A stretch of 64,000 bases of DNA from Galbitalea sp036271875 (GTDB lineage: Bacteria; Actinomycetota; Actinomycetes; Actinomycetales; Microbacteriaceae), in NCBI GenBank assembly GCA_036271875.1, contig DATAZU010000015.1, positions 62,001 through 126,000 of the forward strand, in the 5' to 3' direction. The translations under genes were made by a program, and so were the position numbers. Positions 50,936-60,977 of the stretch are shown one piece after another. Positions within the stretch are counted from its first letter, which is position 1. Each line of letters begins with the position of its first letter. The notes beneath the pieces were generated by a model. The model made no database searches and was not told where the DNA came from. It was given only the letters and a program-made list of their open reading frames with translations.

Positions 50936-53301
50936 GCACTGTCGGCCAGGAGAAGCCCGCGCGCCCGCGCGTCACGAGGCAGGCGTGGATCGACATCGCG
51001 GTGCTTTCGGTACTGTCCCTGCTCGGCATCCTCGGTTTTGAGACGTCCTTCGGCGGGCCGGGATTCCTGGTGGCGTCCATCGGCGGTCTGGTGGTCGGTG
51101 TCGCCGTTGCTCTGCTCGGCTTCCAGTTCGGCGTCGGTATCCCGCTCACCGCGATCGCGGGAGTCGTTGCGTACTTCCTGTTCGGCACCGCGATTGCTGT
51201 ACCGAGCCTCGGGATCGGCTTCGTTGTTCCCACCCTGAATTCACTGGGAAGCCTCGCGATCGGGGCGGCATACGGATGGAAGGACATCCTCACGCTCACT
51301 ACGCCGATCGGTGCGCCGGCGTACATCTCGGCGGTGCCTTATGTCGCCTCATGGTTTGTCGGCATCGTGTTCGCGACGCTCGTGGTTCGCTGGCTGCCCC
51401 GCCATCCGCGATCATCCTGGCGATATGCGGTCGCTCTTGCCGGCCCGATCGCGCTCTACGTGGTCGGGGTACTGGTCGGCACCGACCAGCCGGTGCTCGC
51501 GGGCATCCGTGGAATCAGTTTCGCGATCATCACGCTCGTCTGGCTTGGCTGGCGACGTTCGGCAAACCAATCAGCATCGACATCCGCGAATCGCGCGCTC
51601 CTCCGTCGCAAGCTGATTGGCACCGTCGTGATCGTCGCGATTGCGGCGGTCGTTGCGGGCGGGATTGGCGCCGTCATCCCACCGACGAGTTACGCGCGCT
51701 ACGTCCTGCGCGACAAGATCACGCCGCCGTTCGATCCGCTGCAGTATCCAAGCCCGCTCTCCGCGTTCCGGTACTACACGAAGACCGCGGCGAAGACCAC
51801 CCTGTTCACCGTTACCGGGCTCAAGAGCGGGGATCTGATTCGCCTGGCAACGCTCGACAGTTACACGGGGCAAGTCTGGAACGTGGTCGGCACCGATTCG
51901 AACTCGGATGGATCGGGAACTTTCGACCTGGTCGGCAGCCAGCTGCCAACGCAATCGGCCCAGACGCCGGAATCGAAGCGCACGATCACCGTCGCGGTTG
52001 ACGGCTATGCGGGCGTCTGGATTCCCGTCGTCGGCGATCCGCAGTCGCTCGTCGTTCGGGGGACGGCGGCAGGCGAGGACGTACACTACAACCCGGTCAC
52101 GGGAACCGCCGCGCTGACCGGCTCTGCGGGTGGTGTGGCGAAGGGCGCTCGATTCGAATTGACCGCGGAGGTGCCGCGCATCCCGTCCGCCGGCACGCTG
52201 GAGAACACCGTGACGGCATCGCCAACGCTTCCCGCTGTCTACGCGATTGACGCGATCTCCGCGCAGGCCGAGAAGCACGAGGGCTCGACCTCGTCATCTA
52301 ACTACCACAAGCTCTCGTCGTTGGCCACCTATCTGAAGACCGGATATCTCAGCCACGGCACCACGGCATCCCCATCTGCTTCCGGCCACGGGGCAAACCG
52401 GATGATCGCGATGTTCCCGCCGAACGGTGTTCTCGTCGGCGACGCTGAGCAGTACGCGTCCGCATTCGCGCTCGAAGCGCGCGCGCTTGGTCTGCCGGCG
52501 CGAGTAGTCATGGGGTTCAAGCCGAAGGTAACCGCCGGCCAACGAACGGTCACGGTCGTCGGAAGCGATGTGACCGCGTGGGACGAGGTCGACTTCCAGG
52601 GCGTCGGCTGGGTTCCGTTCTTCCCGACGCCCACCAAGACGGGCACTCCTCCGAAGACGCCGCCGCCACCGGTATCGCAGACGGTCAACCAGTCCGTTCA
52701 GCCGAATCGAGTCGGGCAGCCGCAGAACAATGTGCTGAGCCCGGTCGCCATCAAGAAGCCGAAGTCCAAGCCATCCGGATTCGTTATCCCCGGCTGGGTT
52801 TTTCTCTCGGCTGGAATCGTCGCGCTCGCGCTCCTCATCTACTTCGTTCCGCTCCTGGTGATCGGCACGCTCAAGCGCCGGCGGCGGCGCAGGCGAGAGA
52901 ACGAGGGCCGCGGAGACGAACGTGCGGCCGGCGCGTGGGACGAACTCACCGACAGCATCGCGGAACTGGGTTACCGAGTGCCGCGCGGACAAACCAGGCT
53001 GAACGCGGCCCGTGCGGTGCAGCGGCAGTTTGCGTCCGATGCGGCGGGTCCGACGCTCGTCGAATTCGCCGCGATGACCGATGAGGCGGTGTTCTCCGGC
53101 GAGGACGTCTCCACCGAATCGGTGACCTTGGCATGGAATACGGCAGGCAGCGAGATCGCGCGCGCCAGGACGGCCGTCCGCGGCTGGCGTCGATGGCTGG
53201 CCGGGTTCCGCATCCGCTCGAAGCGGGGACTTCCGCCGGTGCTCACCTCGATTGACGCGAGCGCCGTGACCGATCGCGTAAAGGAACTGGTGAATCGATG
53301 A
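50932..53301 (+). CDS. Transglutaminase-like membrane protein lacking the catalytic triad
   Basis: A 789-residue TgpA-like protein. About seven N-terminal helices (15-260) are followed by an outside region, a transglutaminase-like core at about 490-570, a membrane helix at about 622-645 and a basic cytoplasmic tail. The usual GxCEQFA, HAW and DPTP residues are changed: Ala505 (GDAEQYA) for Cys, Thr548 (TAWDEV) for His and Phe564 (FFPTP) for Asp. It is therefore probably not an active cysteine enzyme but a binding or structural protein. Both ends overlap neighbours by four bases. Confidence 0.87.
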   Translation: MSTVGQEKPARPRVTRQAWIDIAVLSVLSLLGILGFETSFGGPGFLVASIGGLVVGVAVALLGFQFGVGIPLTAIAGVVAYFLFGTAIAVPSLGIGFVVPTLNSLGSLAIGAAYGWKDILTLTTPIGAPAYISAVPYVASWFVGIVFATLVVRWLPRHPRSSWRYAVALAGPIALYVVGVLVGTDQPVLAGIRGISFAIITLVWLGWRRSANQSASTSANRALLRRKLIGTVVIVAIAAVVAGGIGAVIPPTSYARYVLRDKITPPFDPLQYPSPLSAFRYYTKTAAKTTLFTVTGLKSGDLIRLATLDSYTGQVWNVVGTDSNSDGSGTFDLVGSQLPTQSAQTPESKRTITVAVDGYAGVWIPVVGDPQSLVVRGTAAGEDVHYNPVTGTAALTGSAGGVAKGARFELTAEVPRIPSAGTLENTVTASPTLPAVYAIDAISAQAEKHEGSTSSSNYHKLSSLATYLKTGYLSHGTTASPSASGHGANRMIAMFPPNGVLVGDAEQYASAFALEARALGLPARVVMGFKPKVTAGQRTVTVVGSDVTAWDEVDFQGVGWVPFFPTPTKTGTPPKTPPPPVSQTVNQSVQPNRVGQPQNNVLSPVAIKKPKSKPSGFVIPGWVFLSAGIVALALLIYFVPLLVIGTLKRRRRRRRENEGRGDERAAGAWDELTDSIAELGYRVPRGQTRLNAARAVQRQFASDAAGPTLVEFAAMTDEAVFSGEDVSTESVTLAWNTAGSEIARARTAVRGWRRWLAGFRIRSKRGLPPVLTSIDASAVTDRVKELVNR

Positions 53302-55610
53302 TCGCCGGCACCGGTAAGAATCTCATTCTCCGAATCGGCGAGCGAGAGTGGTTGCTTGAACCCCACCGGGCCGTCACCATCGGTCGCGACGCGAAATGTA
53401 CCGTCATCGTCGAGCACGAGTTGGTCTCGCGCGCGCACGCGACGATTCGTTATGAGGACGGATGGGCGATTTACGACGACAACAGTACGAACGGCGTCTT
53501 CGTTGATGGGTCACGCGTAAAGAGAATTGGTCTGACTGCGGGTTCTCGCGTGATGCTGGGCGATGCGATCGACGGTCCGGAGTTGCGGGTGTTGAATGAG
53601 TCCGACATCGACCGCGGGGTGGAACACACGATGCTCGCCGGGTCGGCGGCGCAACTCTACCGGGCAATCCCCAAGCAATTGATGCCCGTTGATGCTTCCG
53701 TGAAAACAATCGCGATCGGTACCGCAGCCGACAACGACATAGTCGTCGAGGACTTATTTGCGTCGCGCCATCACGCTCGGCTGATCGAAGCATCCGGCGG
53801 GATGCTCGTCGAAGATATCAACAGCCTCAACGGCACGTTCCTGAACGGCCAGTTGATCTCGTCGGGGTTCATGCGCGACGGCGATGTCCTGACTGTCGGC
53901 CATTCGGACTTCGTGCAATCCAAGGGCGCGATAGTGCTTGCTTCGCAAGCGAAGAAGATGACCGGTGGACTCGACGTCCACGGCCTTGGGTTCACCATCG
54001 GGAGCGGCAAGCGACTGCTTCACGACATCGACATCACGGCTCGCCGCGGAACGCTCACCGCCGTAATCGGACCATCCGGCGCGGGGAAGTCCACTCTTTC
54101 ACGTGTGCTGACCGGGCTCGCGGCCCCGGCCGTCGGTGACGTGCGCTTTGACGGCTTCGACGTTCACGCGAATTACGACCTCGTCCGTACGCGAATTGGA
54201 CTCGTCCCGCAGGACGACGTCCTCCATCGGCAATTGACGATAGATCGCGCGCTCGGTTTCGCGGCCACCCTGCGGTTGCCTGCGGACGCGGACCTGGATG
54301 TTCGCAAGCGCCAGGTGGCTCGAGTGGTGGCCGAGCTGGAACTGTCCAACCACATCAAAACACGAATCGACAAGCTATCGGGCGGGCAGCGCAAGCGCGC
54401 GTCCGTTGCCCTCGAATTGCTGACCGAGCCGTCCATGCTCGTGCTCGATGAGCCGACCTCCGGGCTCGATCCGTCGCTCGACCGACAAGTGATGCAAACG
54501 CTCCGCACGCTCGCCGACGGTGACAGAGCCGTGATCGTGATAACCCATTCGGTGGCGTATCTGGATCTGTGCGATCAGGTTCTCGTTCTGGCGCCGGGCG
54601 GAATGCCTGCCTATCTGGGAGCTGCGTCCGGGATCCATGACCATTTCGGCACCAGCGACTGGGCCGAGATCTTCAGCCGAATCACCGCGGATCCGAACCG
54701 GGCGCACGAGGCGTTCAGGAACATCGTGCCGGCGAGTTCGCCGAGCCAAAAGGCGTTGCCGCTCGCACAGGGGGTAGTCGAACGCGCCGCACCCAGTACG
54801 CCCTGGATGCGGCAGTTCACCACACTTGCGGCGCGGCAGGTGCGCCTTGTACTCGCCGATGTTGGTTATCTGACATTCCTCGTGCTGCTTCCGTTCGTGC
54901 TGGGTTTGCTCGCTCTGGTCGTCCCCGGGCATGCCGGGTTCACGACGCCCGCCCTGAAGACGATGGGTGAGCCGTCCCAGTTGCTGGCCCTCATGATCGT
55001 GGGCGCGTCGTTCATGGGTTCGTCCATTTCGATCCGGGATCTCGTCAGTGAGCGCCCGATATTTCTTCGGGAGAGTGCCGTGGGCCTGTCGCCGTCCGCG
55101 TATCTCGCATCCAAGATCTTTGTGTTCGGGCTGTTCGCCTGGCTTTCATCCGTTGTGCTCGTAGCGATCGTGCTGATCGGTAAGAAGGCACCGACCACCG
55201 GCATAGCGTTCGGGTCGGGCTCCTTCGACCTCTTTCTTGCTGTCGGCCTAACTGCCTCGTGCTGCGTCGTTCTCGGATTACTCGTGTCTTCTCTGGTGAG
55301 GTCGGCTGAGCAGGCGATGCCGGTGCTCATCGTTCTGTTGATGGCACAACTCGTCCTGCACGGCGGCATCATTCCCGTGACGGGTCGCGCGGTGCTGGAT
55401 CAGTTGTCGTGGCTGTTCCCCGCGAGGTGGGGTTTTGCCGCCGCAGCCTCGAGCATCAACCTGGAGCACTTGGTACCTAGCCTCACCCATGACTGGCTTT
55501 GGGCGCACTCGCTTGGTCGCTGGACGTTTGACGTGAGCGTGCTGGTCGCGTTCGCGGTCGTATTCGCGGGGTTGACATTCACTCGCATTCGTAATTCCCG
55601 GAAGTCATGA
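53298..55610 (+). CDS. ABC transporter with two FHA domains (Rv1747-like)
   Basis: A 770-residue protein. FHA1 (about 15-90) has VTIGRDAKC, SRAHATIRY and NSTNGVFVDG. FHA2 (about 130-205) has IAIGTAADND, SRHHARLIE and NSLNGTFLNG. The ABC domain (about 225-440) has GPSGAGKST, LSGGQRKRASVALELL and MLVLDEPTSG. An ABC2 permease of six helices fills 530-770. In M. tuberculosis Rv1747 the FHA domains bind phosphothreonines made by PknF and control export of cell-envelope material. A similar kinase-controlled exporter is likely here. Confidence 0.93.
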   Translation: MIAGTGKNLILRIGEREWLLEPHRAVTIGRDAKCTVIVEHELVSRAHATIRYEDGWAIYDDNSTNGVFVDGSRVKRIGLTAGSRVMLGDAIDGPELRVLNESDIDRGVEHTMLAGSAAQLYRAIPKQLMPVDASVKTIAIGTAADNDIVVEDLFASRHHARLIEASGGMLVEDINSLNGTFLNGQLISSGFMRDGDVLTVGHSDFVQSKGAIVLASQAKKMTGGLDVHGLGFTIGSGKRLLHDIDITARRGTLTAVIGPSGAGKSTLSRVLTGLAAPAVGDVRFDGFDVHANYDLVRTRIGLVPQDDVLHRQLTIDRALGFAATLRLPADADLDVRKRQVARVVAELELSNHIKTRIDKLSGGQRKRASVALELLTEPSMLVLDEPTSGLDPSLDRQVMQTLRTLADGDRAVIVITHSVAYLDLCDQVLVLAPGGMPAYLGAASGIHDHFGTSDWAEIFSRITADPNRAHEAFRNIVPASSPSQKALPLAQGVVERAAPSTPWMRQFTTLAARQVRLVLADVGYLTFLVLLPFVLGLLALVVPGHAGFTTPALKTMGEPSQLLALMIVGASFMGSSISIRDLVSERPIFLRESAVGLSPSAYLASKIFVFGLFAWLSSVVLVAIVLIGKKAPTTGIAFGSGSFDLFLAVGLTASCCVVLGLLVSSLVRSAEQAMPVLIVLLMAQLVLHGGIIPVTGRAVLDQLSWLFPARWGFAAAASSINLEHLVPSLTHDWLWAHSLGRWTFDVSVLVAFAVVFAGLTFTRIRNSRKS

Positions 55611-55656
55611 CCCTCGCGCCACGGCTTCAACACGCCCCACCGAAACGGACCCAGCT

Positions 55657-56097
55657 ATGACCAGTGAAGCGACGAGTACTTGTCCCTCCTGCGGCGCGGC
55701 CGACGTCGGAACCCGTTTTTGCGAGAGTTGTGGTGCCGAACAGCAGAGTGTCGCTCCGACCCCCACCGCGGTGTTCGCGGTGGCTCCGCCGATTCCGCAG
55801 CCGTCCGTCGCACCGGCACAGCAAGCGCCGCCAATTTACGTACCGCAGCCCGTTTACGTCGCGGCCCCGTACTACGGCCGGCGGACCAATGGATTTGCGG
55901 TCGCTTCCCTGATATTTGGACTCCTGGGCGGCAGCGTCTTCGCGATCATCTTCGGACATGTTGCGCTCGGTCAGATCCGAAGGACGGGCGAAGGAGGATC
56001 GGGGATGGCGACGGTCGGACTCGTATTCGGCTACCTCTGGCTCATCGGCGTGATCATCTATGTGATTGTCGTCGCGGTCGCAGTGTCTCAGCTATGA
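55657..56097 (+). CDS. Zinc-ribbon DUF4190 membrane protein
   Basis: A 146-residue protein. The N-terminal zinc ribbon has CPSCGAADVGTRFCESCG. A Pro/Val-rich linker leads to a DUF4190 pair of helices at about 80-145 (GFAVASLIFGLLGGSVFAIIFGHVALGQIRR and GLVFGYLWLIGVIIYVIVV). The last 70 residues closely match those of the protein at 62709-63710, so the two share an origin. Function is unknown; the cytoplasmic ribbon may recruit a partner to the membrane. Confidence 0.85.
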   Translation: MTSEATSTCPSCGAADVGTRFCESCGAEQQSVAPTPTAVFAVAPPIPQPSVAPAQQAPPIYVPQPVYVAAPYYGRRTNGFAVASLIFGLLGGSVFAIIFGHVALGQIRRTGEGGSGMATVGLVFGYLWLIGVIIYVIVVAVAVSQL

Positions 56098-56118
56098 CTC
56101 TCGTGCGACCTCATGTAA

Positions 56119-56147
56119 CTGATGCGTCATCAGACCCTGACGTCAGG
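56119..56147. promoter_or_regulatory. Two adjacent palindromes before the EssC-like gene
   Basis: CTGATG-CGT-CATCAG (56119-56133) and CCTGAC-GTCAGG (56136-56147) are perfect, share a CTGA/TCAG end pattern and fill the 64-bp gap before the FtsK/EssC-like gene. They may be operator sites for the secretion genes. Confidence 0.5.
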
Positions 56148-56161
56148 TGTTCGGTGAACCG

Positions 56162-59100
56162 ATGAAGATCAAGATGACCCTGCTGCGGTCGAACCAGACG
56201 TCGGTCGACCTCGCGATTACGACAGAGCCGACCACACCGATCGGCGAGATTGCCGCAGAACTCCTAAGTGGGGATCCCGCACGGTCGGCCGGAGGCCGGG
56301 TTGCGAGCGGCACAACGCTCCGGGTGCAGGAGAGCGCAGCGGATGGATCGACCGCGAGCCGCGTGGTGGACTTGCGCACCGAACTTGCCGACTCTCGGAT
56401 CGCGAACGGCGCGATCGTTTCGCTTGCTCCCGATAGCGAGTACACCGCTACGGGTGGATCGATCGCGGCCACCCTCACCATCGTGAACGGCGTCGATGCG
56501 GGTAAGACAGTGAACCTGAGCGTCGGCTCGAACTCTGTCGGGCGAGGAGTCGACCAGAAAGTGGTGCTCACCGATCCACTCGTTTCGAAAGCGCACGCAC
56601 GCATCAACGTCAGTGATCAGGTCGAATTGATCGATCTCGGCTCGGCAAATGGAAGCTACGTGGGCCTGGAACGGGTGGACAGAGCGGCGCTGGGCTCCCT
56701 CGACCACGTGTCGCTAGGCGATACCACGTTCACGGTGACGCATATTGCGGCGAGCGCGAGCGCCCAGGTTGGCGGAGCCGAACTGCTGAATCGCGCGCCG
56801 CGGCTCGACCCGCAATATCCGGGGCGAAAATTTCAGAGTCCTGAACCGCCCGAGCGAAACAATCTGCAGCGTCTGCCCGTCATCGCCCTGATCGCGCCGC
56901 TGGTCATGGGGGTCGTGCTCTATCTGGTCACGAAAAGCCTGACTTCGATAATCTTCATCGGACTGTCCCCTCTTCTTCTCATCGCGACCTACGTCGACAA
57001 CCGGGTTCAGACTCGTCGGCAATGGAAGCGCGCGACGGCGGAATTCCTCGCGACGATCGATTCCCTGGAAACAGAAATCGATGACGAGCACTCGAGAGAG
57101 CGGCTTGGCCGACTGTCCGAGGCACCGTCACTGCGCGATGTCACCTCGAGTGTGACGGTTCGCGGTCCGTTGCTGTGGACACGACACCCAGAGCACGCCG
57201 CATTTCTGCAACTGAGGCTTGGATTGGGGTCGACGCGGAGCCGCTGCGAGTTCGAGCTGCCGTCGCAGCGGAAGGGCATCCCCGAGCATTGGTCGATGTT
57301 GGCGGGGCTTGCGGCGAGAACGGCGACGGTGGACGGCGTGCCAGTGGTCGAACAACTAAGGGAAAGCGGCAACGTCGGCGTCGCCGGTCCGCCGAGCGTG
57401 GCGCGCGGGGTGGCGCGCGGTCTCGTCGCGCAGTTTGCCGGGCTCCATTCCCCGGCCGATGCAGTGATCGCGGCGATCGCGTCCAACTCCAGTTCTGCCG
57501 ACTGGGACTGGATCAAGTGGCTGCCCCACGTCGGTTCGATTCACTCGCCATTCTCGGCCTATCCGATGGCAACCAGTGGCGCAGGCATCACCGCGTTGGT
57601 GTCCGAGCTGGAAGGCGTCGTGGCCGATCGAGTCGAGGACGCGGATGGCACCACGATGCCTGCAATCCTGCTGATCGTCGAGGACGATGCGCCGATCGAT
57701 CGTGCTCGCCTCGTCAGCATCGCGGAGACCGGACCTGCGGTTGGCATTCACTTGTTGTGGGTCTCGTCTGCGCTGGCTCGGATTCCGGCCGCCTGTCGGG
57801 CGTATCTCGACATCTCGGCCGCTGGCGGCGCAGGCACCACCGCCGGTTTCGTTCACACCGCAGTTGGTGTCCAACCGGTCGCATGCGAGGCGTTGTCGGT
57901 TGAGAATGCCGTGGCCTTCTCGCGATCGCTATCCCCTGTCGTCGACGCCGGGGCCAGGGTCGACGACGCAAGCGACCTGCCGCGGGCCGTGTCCTTGCTG
58001 CAGCTCGTCGGTCCCGAACTCGCCAGAGAGTCCCAAGCGGTCATCGATCGCTGGCGAGAGACGAGTTCCATTCTCACGGGGCCGCACGCATCCTCATCTT
58101 CATCCCGCTCCAAGCCGAATCTTCGCGCGGTCTTCGGACAGGGCACCACCGAGCCATTCGCCATCGACCTGCGGGCGGACGGCCCGCACGCCCTGGTTGG
58201 CGGTACGACGGGCTCGGGTAAGAGCGAGTTTCTGCAGGCATGGGTTCTCGGGCTCGCCGCCGCACATTCACCCCAACGCGTTTCGTTCCTCTTCGTCGAC
58301 TACAAGGGCGGGTCGGCGTTCGCCAACTGCACGGAATTGCCGCATTCCGTCGGCATCGTCACCGACCTAAGCCAGCACATGGTTCGACGGGCCCTGACCT
58401 CGCTGCGGGCCGAACTCCGGTATCGGGAGCACCTGTTCCTCAGCCACGGCTACAAGGACATCATCGAATTCGAACAGAGTGGAAATCCCGACGTTCCGCC
58501 GAGCCTCCTCATCGTCGTCGACGAGTTCGCTGCGCTCGTGACCGAAGTTCCCGAATTCGTTGACGGGGTCGTCGACGTCGCGCAGCGAGGTCGCTCCCTC
58601 GGCTTGCACCTAATCCTTGCCACACAACGGCCCGCGGGTGTCATCAAGGACAACCTGCGTGCGAACACGAACCTGCGAATCGCGCTGCGAATGGCTGATG
58701 AAGGCGACAGCCTCGACGTGCTTGGCACACCGGTCGCCGCGACCTTCGACCCGTCGATTCCGGGTCGTGGTGCCGTTCGAACCGGCCCGGGCCGCATCCG
58801 TGGGTTCCAATCGGGTTACGCCGGTGGTTGGACCGCAAGCGTGACCGCGCCGGCATCCATCGCCATCGAAGAACTGACCTTCGGGCCGCCGAACCTCTGG
58901 GAGTCACCGAAGGACGATCTCACCGAGGCCGCTGTACTCGCTGCATCCGCCGGCCCCACCGACATCGTTCGGATTGTCGCGAATGTGCGTCGAGCAGCCG
59001 AACTGGCGGCGATTCCCGCCCCACGGAAGCCCTGGTTGCCCGTTCTCGCGACGTCGTACGATTTCTCGAAGCTGCCCAACCGGCGGACAGATTCCGAGCT

Positions 59101-60589
59101 GGTTCTCGGTGTGGTCGATGACGCGAGCGCCCAGGCGCAGCCGACCATCGCCTACTATCCGGATCGCGATGGGAACATGGCGATCATCGGCACGGGCGGA
59201 TCAGGCAAGACGACCACGCTCCGCACGATCGCCGTCGCGGCGGGCGTAACGAGTCGGGGCGGGCTTACCCACGTTTACGGTCTCGATTTCGCCTCCGGCG
59301 GCCTCCAGATGCTGGCCGGGCTGCCCCACGTCGGAACGATTGTCTCCGGCGACGACGAGGAACGCGTGGGACGGTTGCTTCGCTGGCTCAGGGATCTCGT
59401 GGACCAGCGATCGGTGCGATACGCGGAAGCACGGGCGGGAAACATCGTGGAGTACCGTCAAATCGCGAAGGCGTCCGACGAACCTCGGATCATCCTGCTT
59501 CTCGATGGCATGAGCGCGTTCCGCGACGCGTATGAAAGTAGTCTCTCGACGCCTTGGTTCGCCGTGCTCTCGCAAATCGCGACGGACGGCCTGAAGCTTG
59601 GCATACACGTGGTTGTCACCGGTGATCGCGCCGGATCGATCCCCGCCTCACTTTCGTCGTCGATCCAGCGGCGAATAATCCTGCGTCTCGCGAAGCAGGA
59701 TGACTATTCGGTCTTCGACGTACCCGACGATATCCTCACCAGCGTGTCGCCTCCCGGACGCGCCGTCGTTGATGGACTCGAGGCTCAGCTCGCCGTGCTG
59801 GGCGGTGACCCGAACGTGTCCGTTCAGTCGCGGAAGATCGATGAACTGGCGGCGGCGATGGTCAAGGCCGGCGTGACTGCTGCGCCCCGTGTCGAAAGGC
59901 TGGTCGAACAGGTCTCCCTGAGTTCATTACCCGCCGACGTTTCATCCGCTCCAACGATCGGGATTGCCGATGACACGCTCGGACCGATCGGCATCCCGAC
60001 GGGCGGAGCATTCGTCATCGCCGGCCCTCCAGGGAGTGGACGCACGACGACTCTCGTGACCGTAGCGACGGCTCTCGCCCGCGCGCGTCCCAAGATGGAG
60101 TTGTATCACCTCAGTGCTCGTCGTTCGGACGTCGGTGGCCTGAAGCTGTGGAAGAAGTCGGCCGACAGCCCGGATGAGGTCCGCGAACTTCTCTCTGCTC
60201 TTGCGGCAAGAATCTCCGGCGGAGAGCTGGCTCCCGGGGCATTGGCCCTTTTTATCGAGCACCTCGCCGACTTTCATGAATCGGAGTTGGAGCGGGACAT
60301 GGAGGGCATGATCAAGTCCGGGGTGCGGAGCGAGCAGTTGGTCGTGGGCGAGTCGGAGACGTCCACCTGGAACCAGGCGTACTCCGTGGGGCGTCCGATG
60401 CGGGCGGGCAGGCAGGGCATCATCCTTCAGCCCGAAGACAGCGACGCCGACCTGCTTCGGGCCAACTTCGGTCGGGTCAGGGGATGGTTTCCTCCCGGTC
60501 GTGGCTACCTGGTTGGCGGAGGTCGAAGCAGAAAAGTGCAAGTCGCGACGACCGACGATGTCGATTCGGCAAGTCCGATGGATGGGTAG
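56162..60589 (+). CDS. EssC-like FtsK/SpoIIIE ATPase with FHA domain (type VII secretion motor)
   Basis: A 1475-residue protein. Residues 1-90 look like a ubiquitin-like YukD fold (MKIKMTLLRSNQTSVDLAIT). A FHA domain is at about 100-195 (NSVGRGVDQK, SKAHARINV, GSANGSYVG). Two membrane helices lie at about 238-278. Three ATPase domains follow: GGTTGSGKSEF near 680, GTGGSGKTT near 1010 and GPPGSGRTT near 1290. The first has a full Walker A and B (LLIVVDEFAAL). This is the EccC/EssC design, the motor that exports WXG100 proteins. ATG 56162 is favoured over GTG 56147. Confidence 0.92.
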   Translation: MKIKMTLLRSNQTSVDLAITTEPTTPIGEIAAELLSGDPARSAGGRVASGTTLRVQESAADGSTASRVVDLRTELADSRIANGAIVSLAPDSEYTATGGSIAATLTIVNGVDAGKTVNLSVGSNSVGRGVDQKVVLTDPLVSKAHARINVSDQVELIDLGSANGSYVGLERVDRAALGSLDHVSLGDTTFTVTHIAASASAQVGGAELLNRAPRLDPQYPGRKFQSPEPPERNNLQRLPVIALIAPLVMGVVLYLVTKSLTSIIFIGLSPLLLIATYVDNRVQTRRQWKRATAEFLATIDSLETEIDDEHSRERLGRLSEAPSLRDVTSSVTVRGPLLWTRHPEHAAFLQLRLGLGSTRSRCEFELPSQRKGIPEHWSMLAGLAARTATVDGVPVVEQLRESGNVGVAGPPSVARGVARGLVAQFAGLHSPADAVIAAIASNSSSADWDWIKWLPHVGSIHSPFSAYPMATSGAGITALVSELEGVVADRVEDADGTTMPAILLIVEDDAPIDRARLVSIAETGPAVGIHLLWVSSALARIPAACRAYLDISAAGGAGTTAGFVHTAVGVQPVACEALSVENAVAFSRSLSPVVDAGARVDDASDLPRAVSLLQLVGPELARESQAVIDRWRETSSILTGPHASSSSSRSKPNLRAVFGQGTTEPFAIDLRADGPHALVGGTTGSGKSEFLQAWVLGLAAAHSPQRVSFLFVDYKGGSAFANCTELPHSVGIVTDLSQHMVRRALTSLRAELRYREHLFLSHGYKDIIEFEQSGNPDVPPSLLIVVDEFAALVTEVPEFVDGVVDVAQRGRSLGLHLILATQRPAGVIKDNLRANTNLRIALRMADEGDSLDVLGTPVAATFDPSIPGRGAVRTGPGRIRGFQSGYAGGWTASVTAPASIAIEELTFGPPNLWESPKDDLTEAAVLAASAGPTDIVRIVANVRRAAELAAIPAPRKPWLPVLATSYDFSKLPNRRTDSELVLGVVDDASAQAQPTIAYYPDRDGNMAIIGTGGSGKTTTLRTIAVAAGVTSRGGLTHVYGLDFASGGLQMLAGLPHVGTIVSGDDEERVGRLLRWLRDLVDQRSVRYAEARAGNIVEYRQIAKASDEPRIILLLDGMSAFRDAYESSLSTPWFAVLSQIATDGLKLGIHVVVTGDRAGSIPASLSSSIQRRIILRLAKQDDYSVFDVPDDILTSVSPPGRAVVDGLEAQLAVLGGDPNVSVQSRKIDELAAAMVKAGVTAAPRVERLVEQVSLSSLPADVSSAPTIGIADDTLGPIGIPTGGAFVIAGPPGSGRTTTLVTVATALARARPKMELYHLSARRSDVGGLKLWKKSADSPDEVRELLSALAARISGGELAPGALALFIEHLADFHESELERDMEGMIKSGVRSEQLVVGESETSTWNQAYSVGRPMRAGRQGIILQPEDSDADLLRANFGRVRGWFPPGRGYLVGGGRSRKVQVATTDDVDSASPMDG

Positions 60590-60696
60590 TTCTGTCCATC
60601 GCGCCCGCGCAACGCCCACCAATACAGTCTTCGTAGTCGCCTCGGTGACCACGATCCGCAACACCAAACCGCAACACCGAAGAGAAGGAGCCGAAC

Positions 60697-60969
60697 ATGG
60701 CACAGATGGGAATGGATGTCGATCTTGTCGAGACGGCAAGCAAGGAACTAAAGGCGCGCGCGAACGACATCAACACGCTCGCGTCGCAAATCGACAGCCT
60801 CGTCAACAACCTGCTGACGATCTGGGAGGGGCCGGACGCCAAGACGTTCGTCGACCAGTGGTGGCCCGAGCACAAGAAGCAGTTGCTTGCGGCAAGCTCG
60901 ACCATCGAGGGTCTCGGCCAGTCCGCCTGGAACAACGCTCAAGAGCAGCGCAACGTTTCCAACCACTAG
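60697..60969 (+). CDS. WXG100 family protein (EsxA-like)
   Basis: A 90-residue helical hairpin protein with the turn Trp43-Glu44-Gly45 in LTIWEGPDA. It has no signal peptide and AAGGAG upstream of the ATG. The C-terminal YxxxD/E secretion signal of mycobacterial Esx proteins is not seen. It lies directly after the EssC-like motor, so it is a likely substrate and possible partner of the next protein, with which it shares GMDVD and WWPxHKK segments. Confidence 0.92.
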   Translation: MAQMGMDVDLVETASKELKARANDINTLASQIDSLVNNLLTIWEGPDAKTFVDQWWPEHKKQLLAASSTIEGLGQSAWNNAQEQRNVSNH

Positions 60970-60977
60970 CTAGCTGC

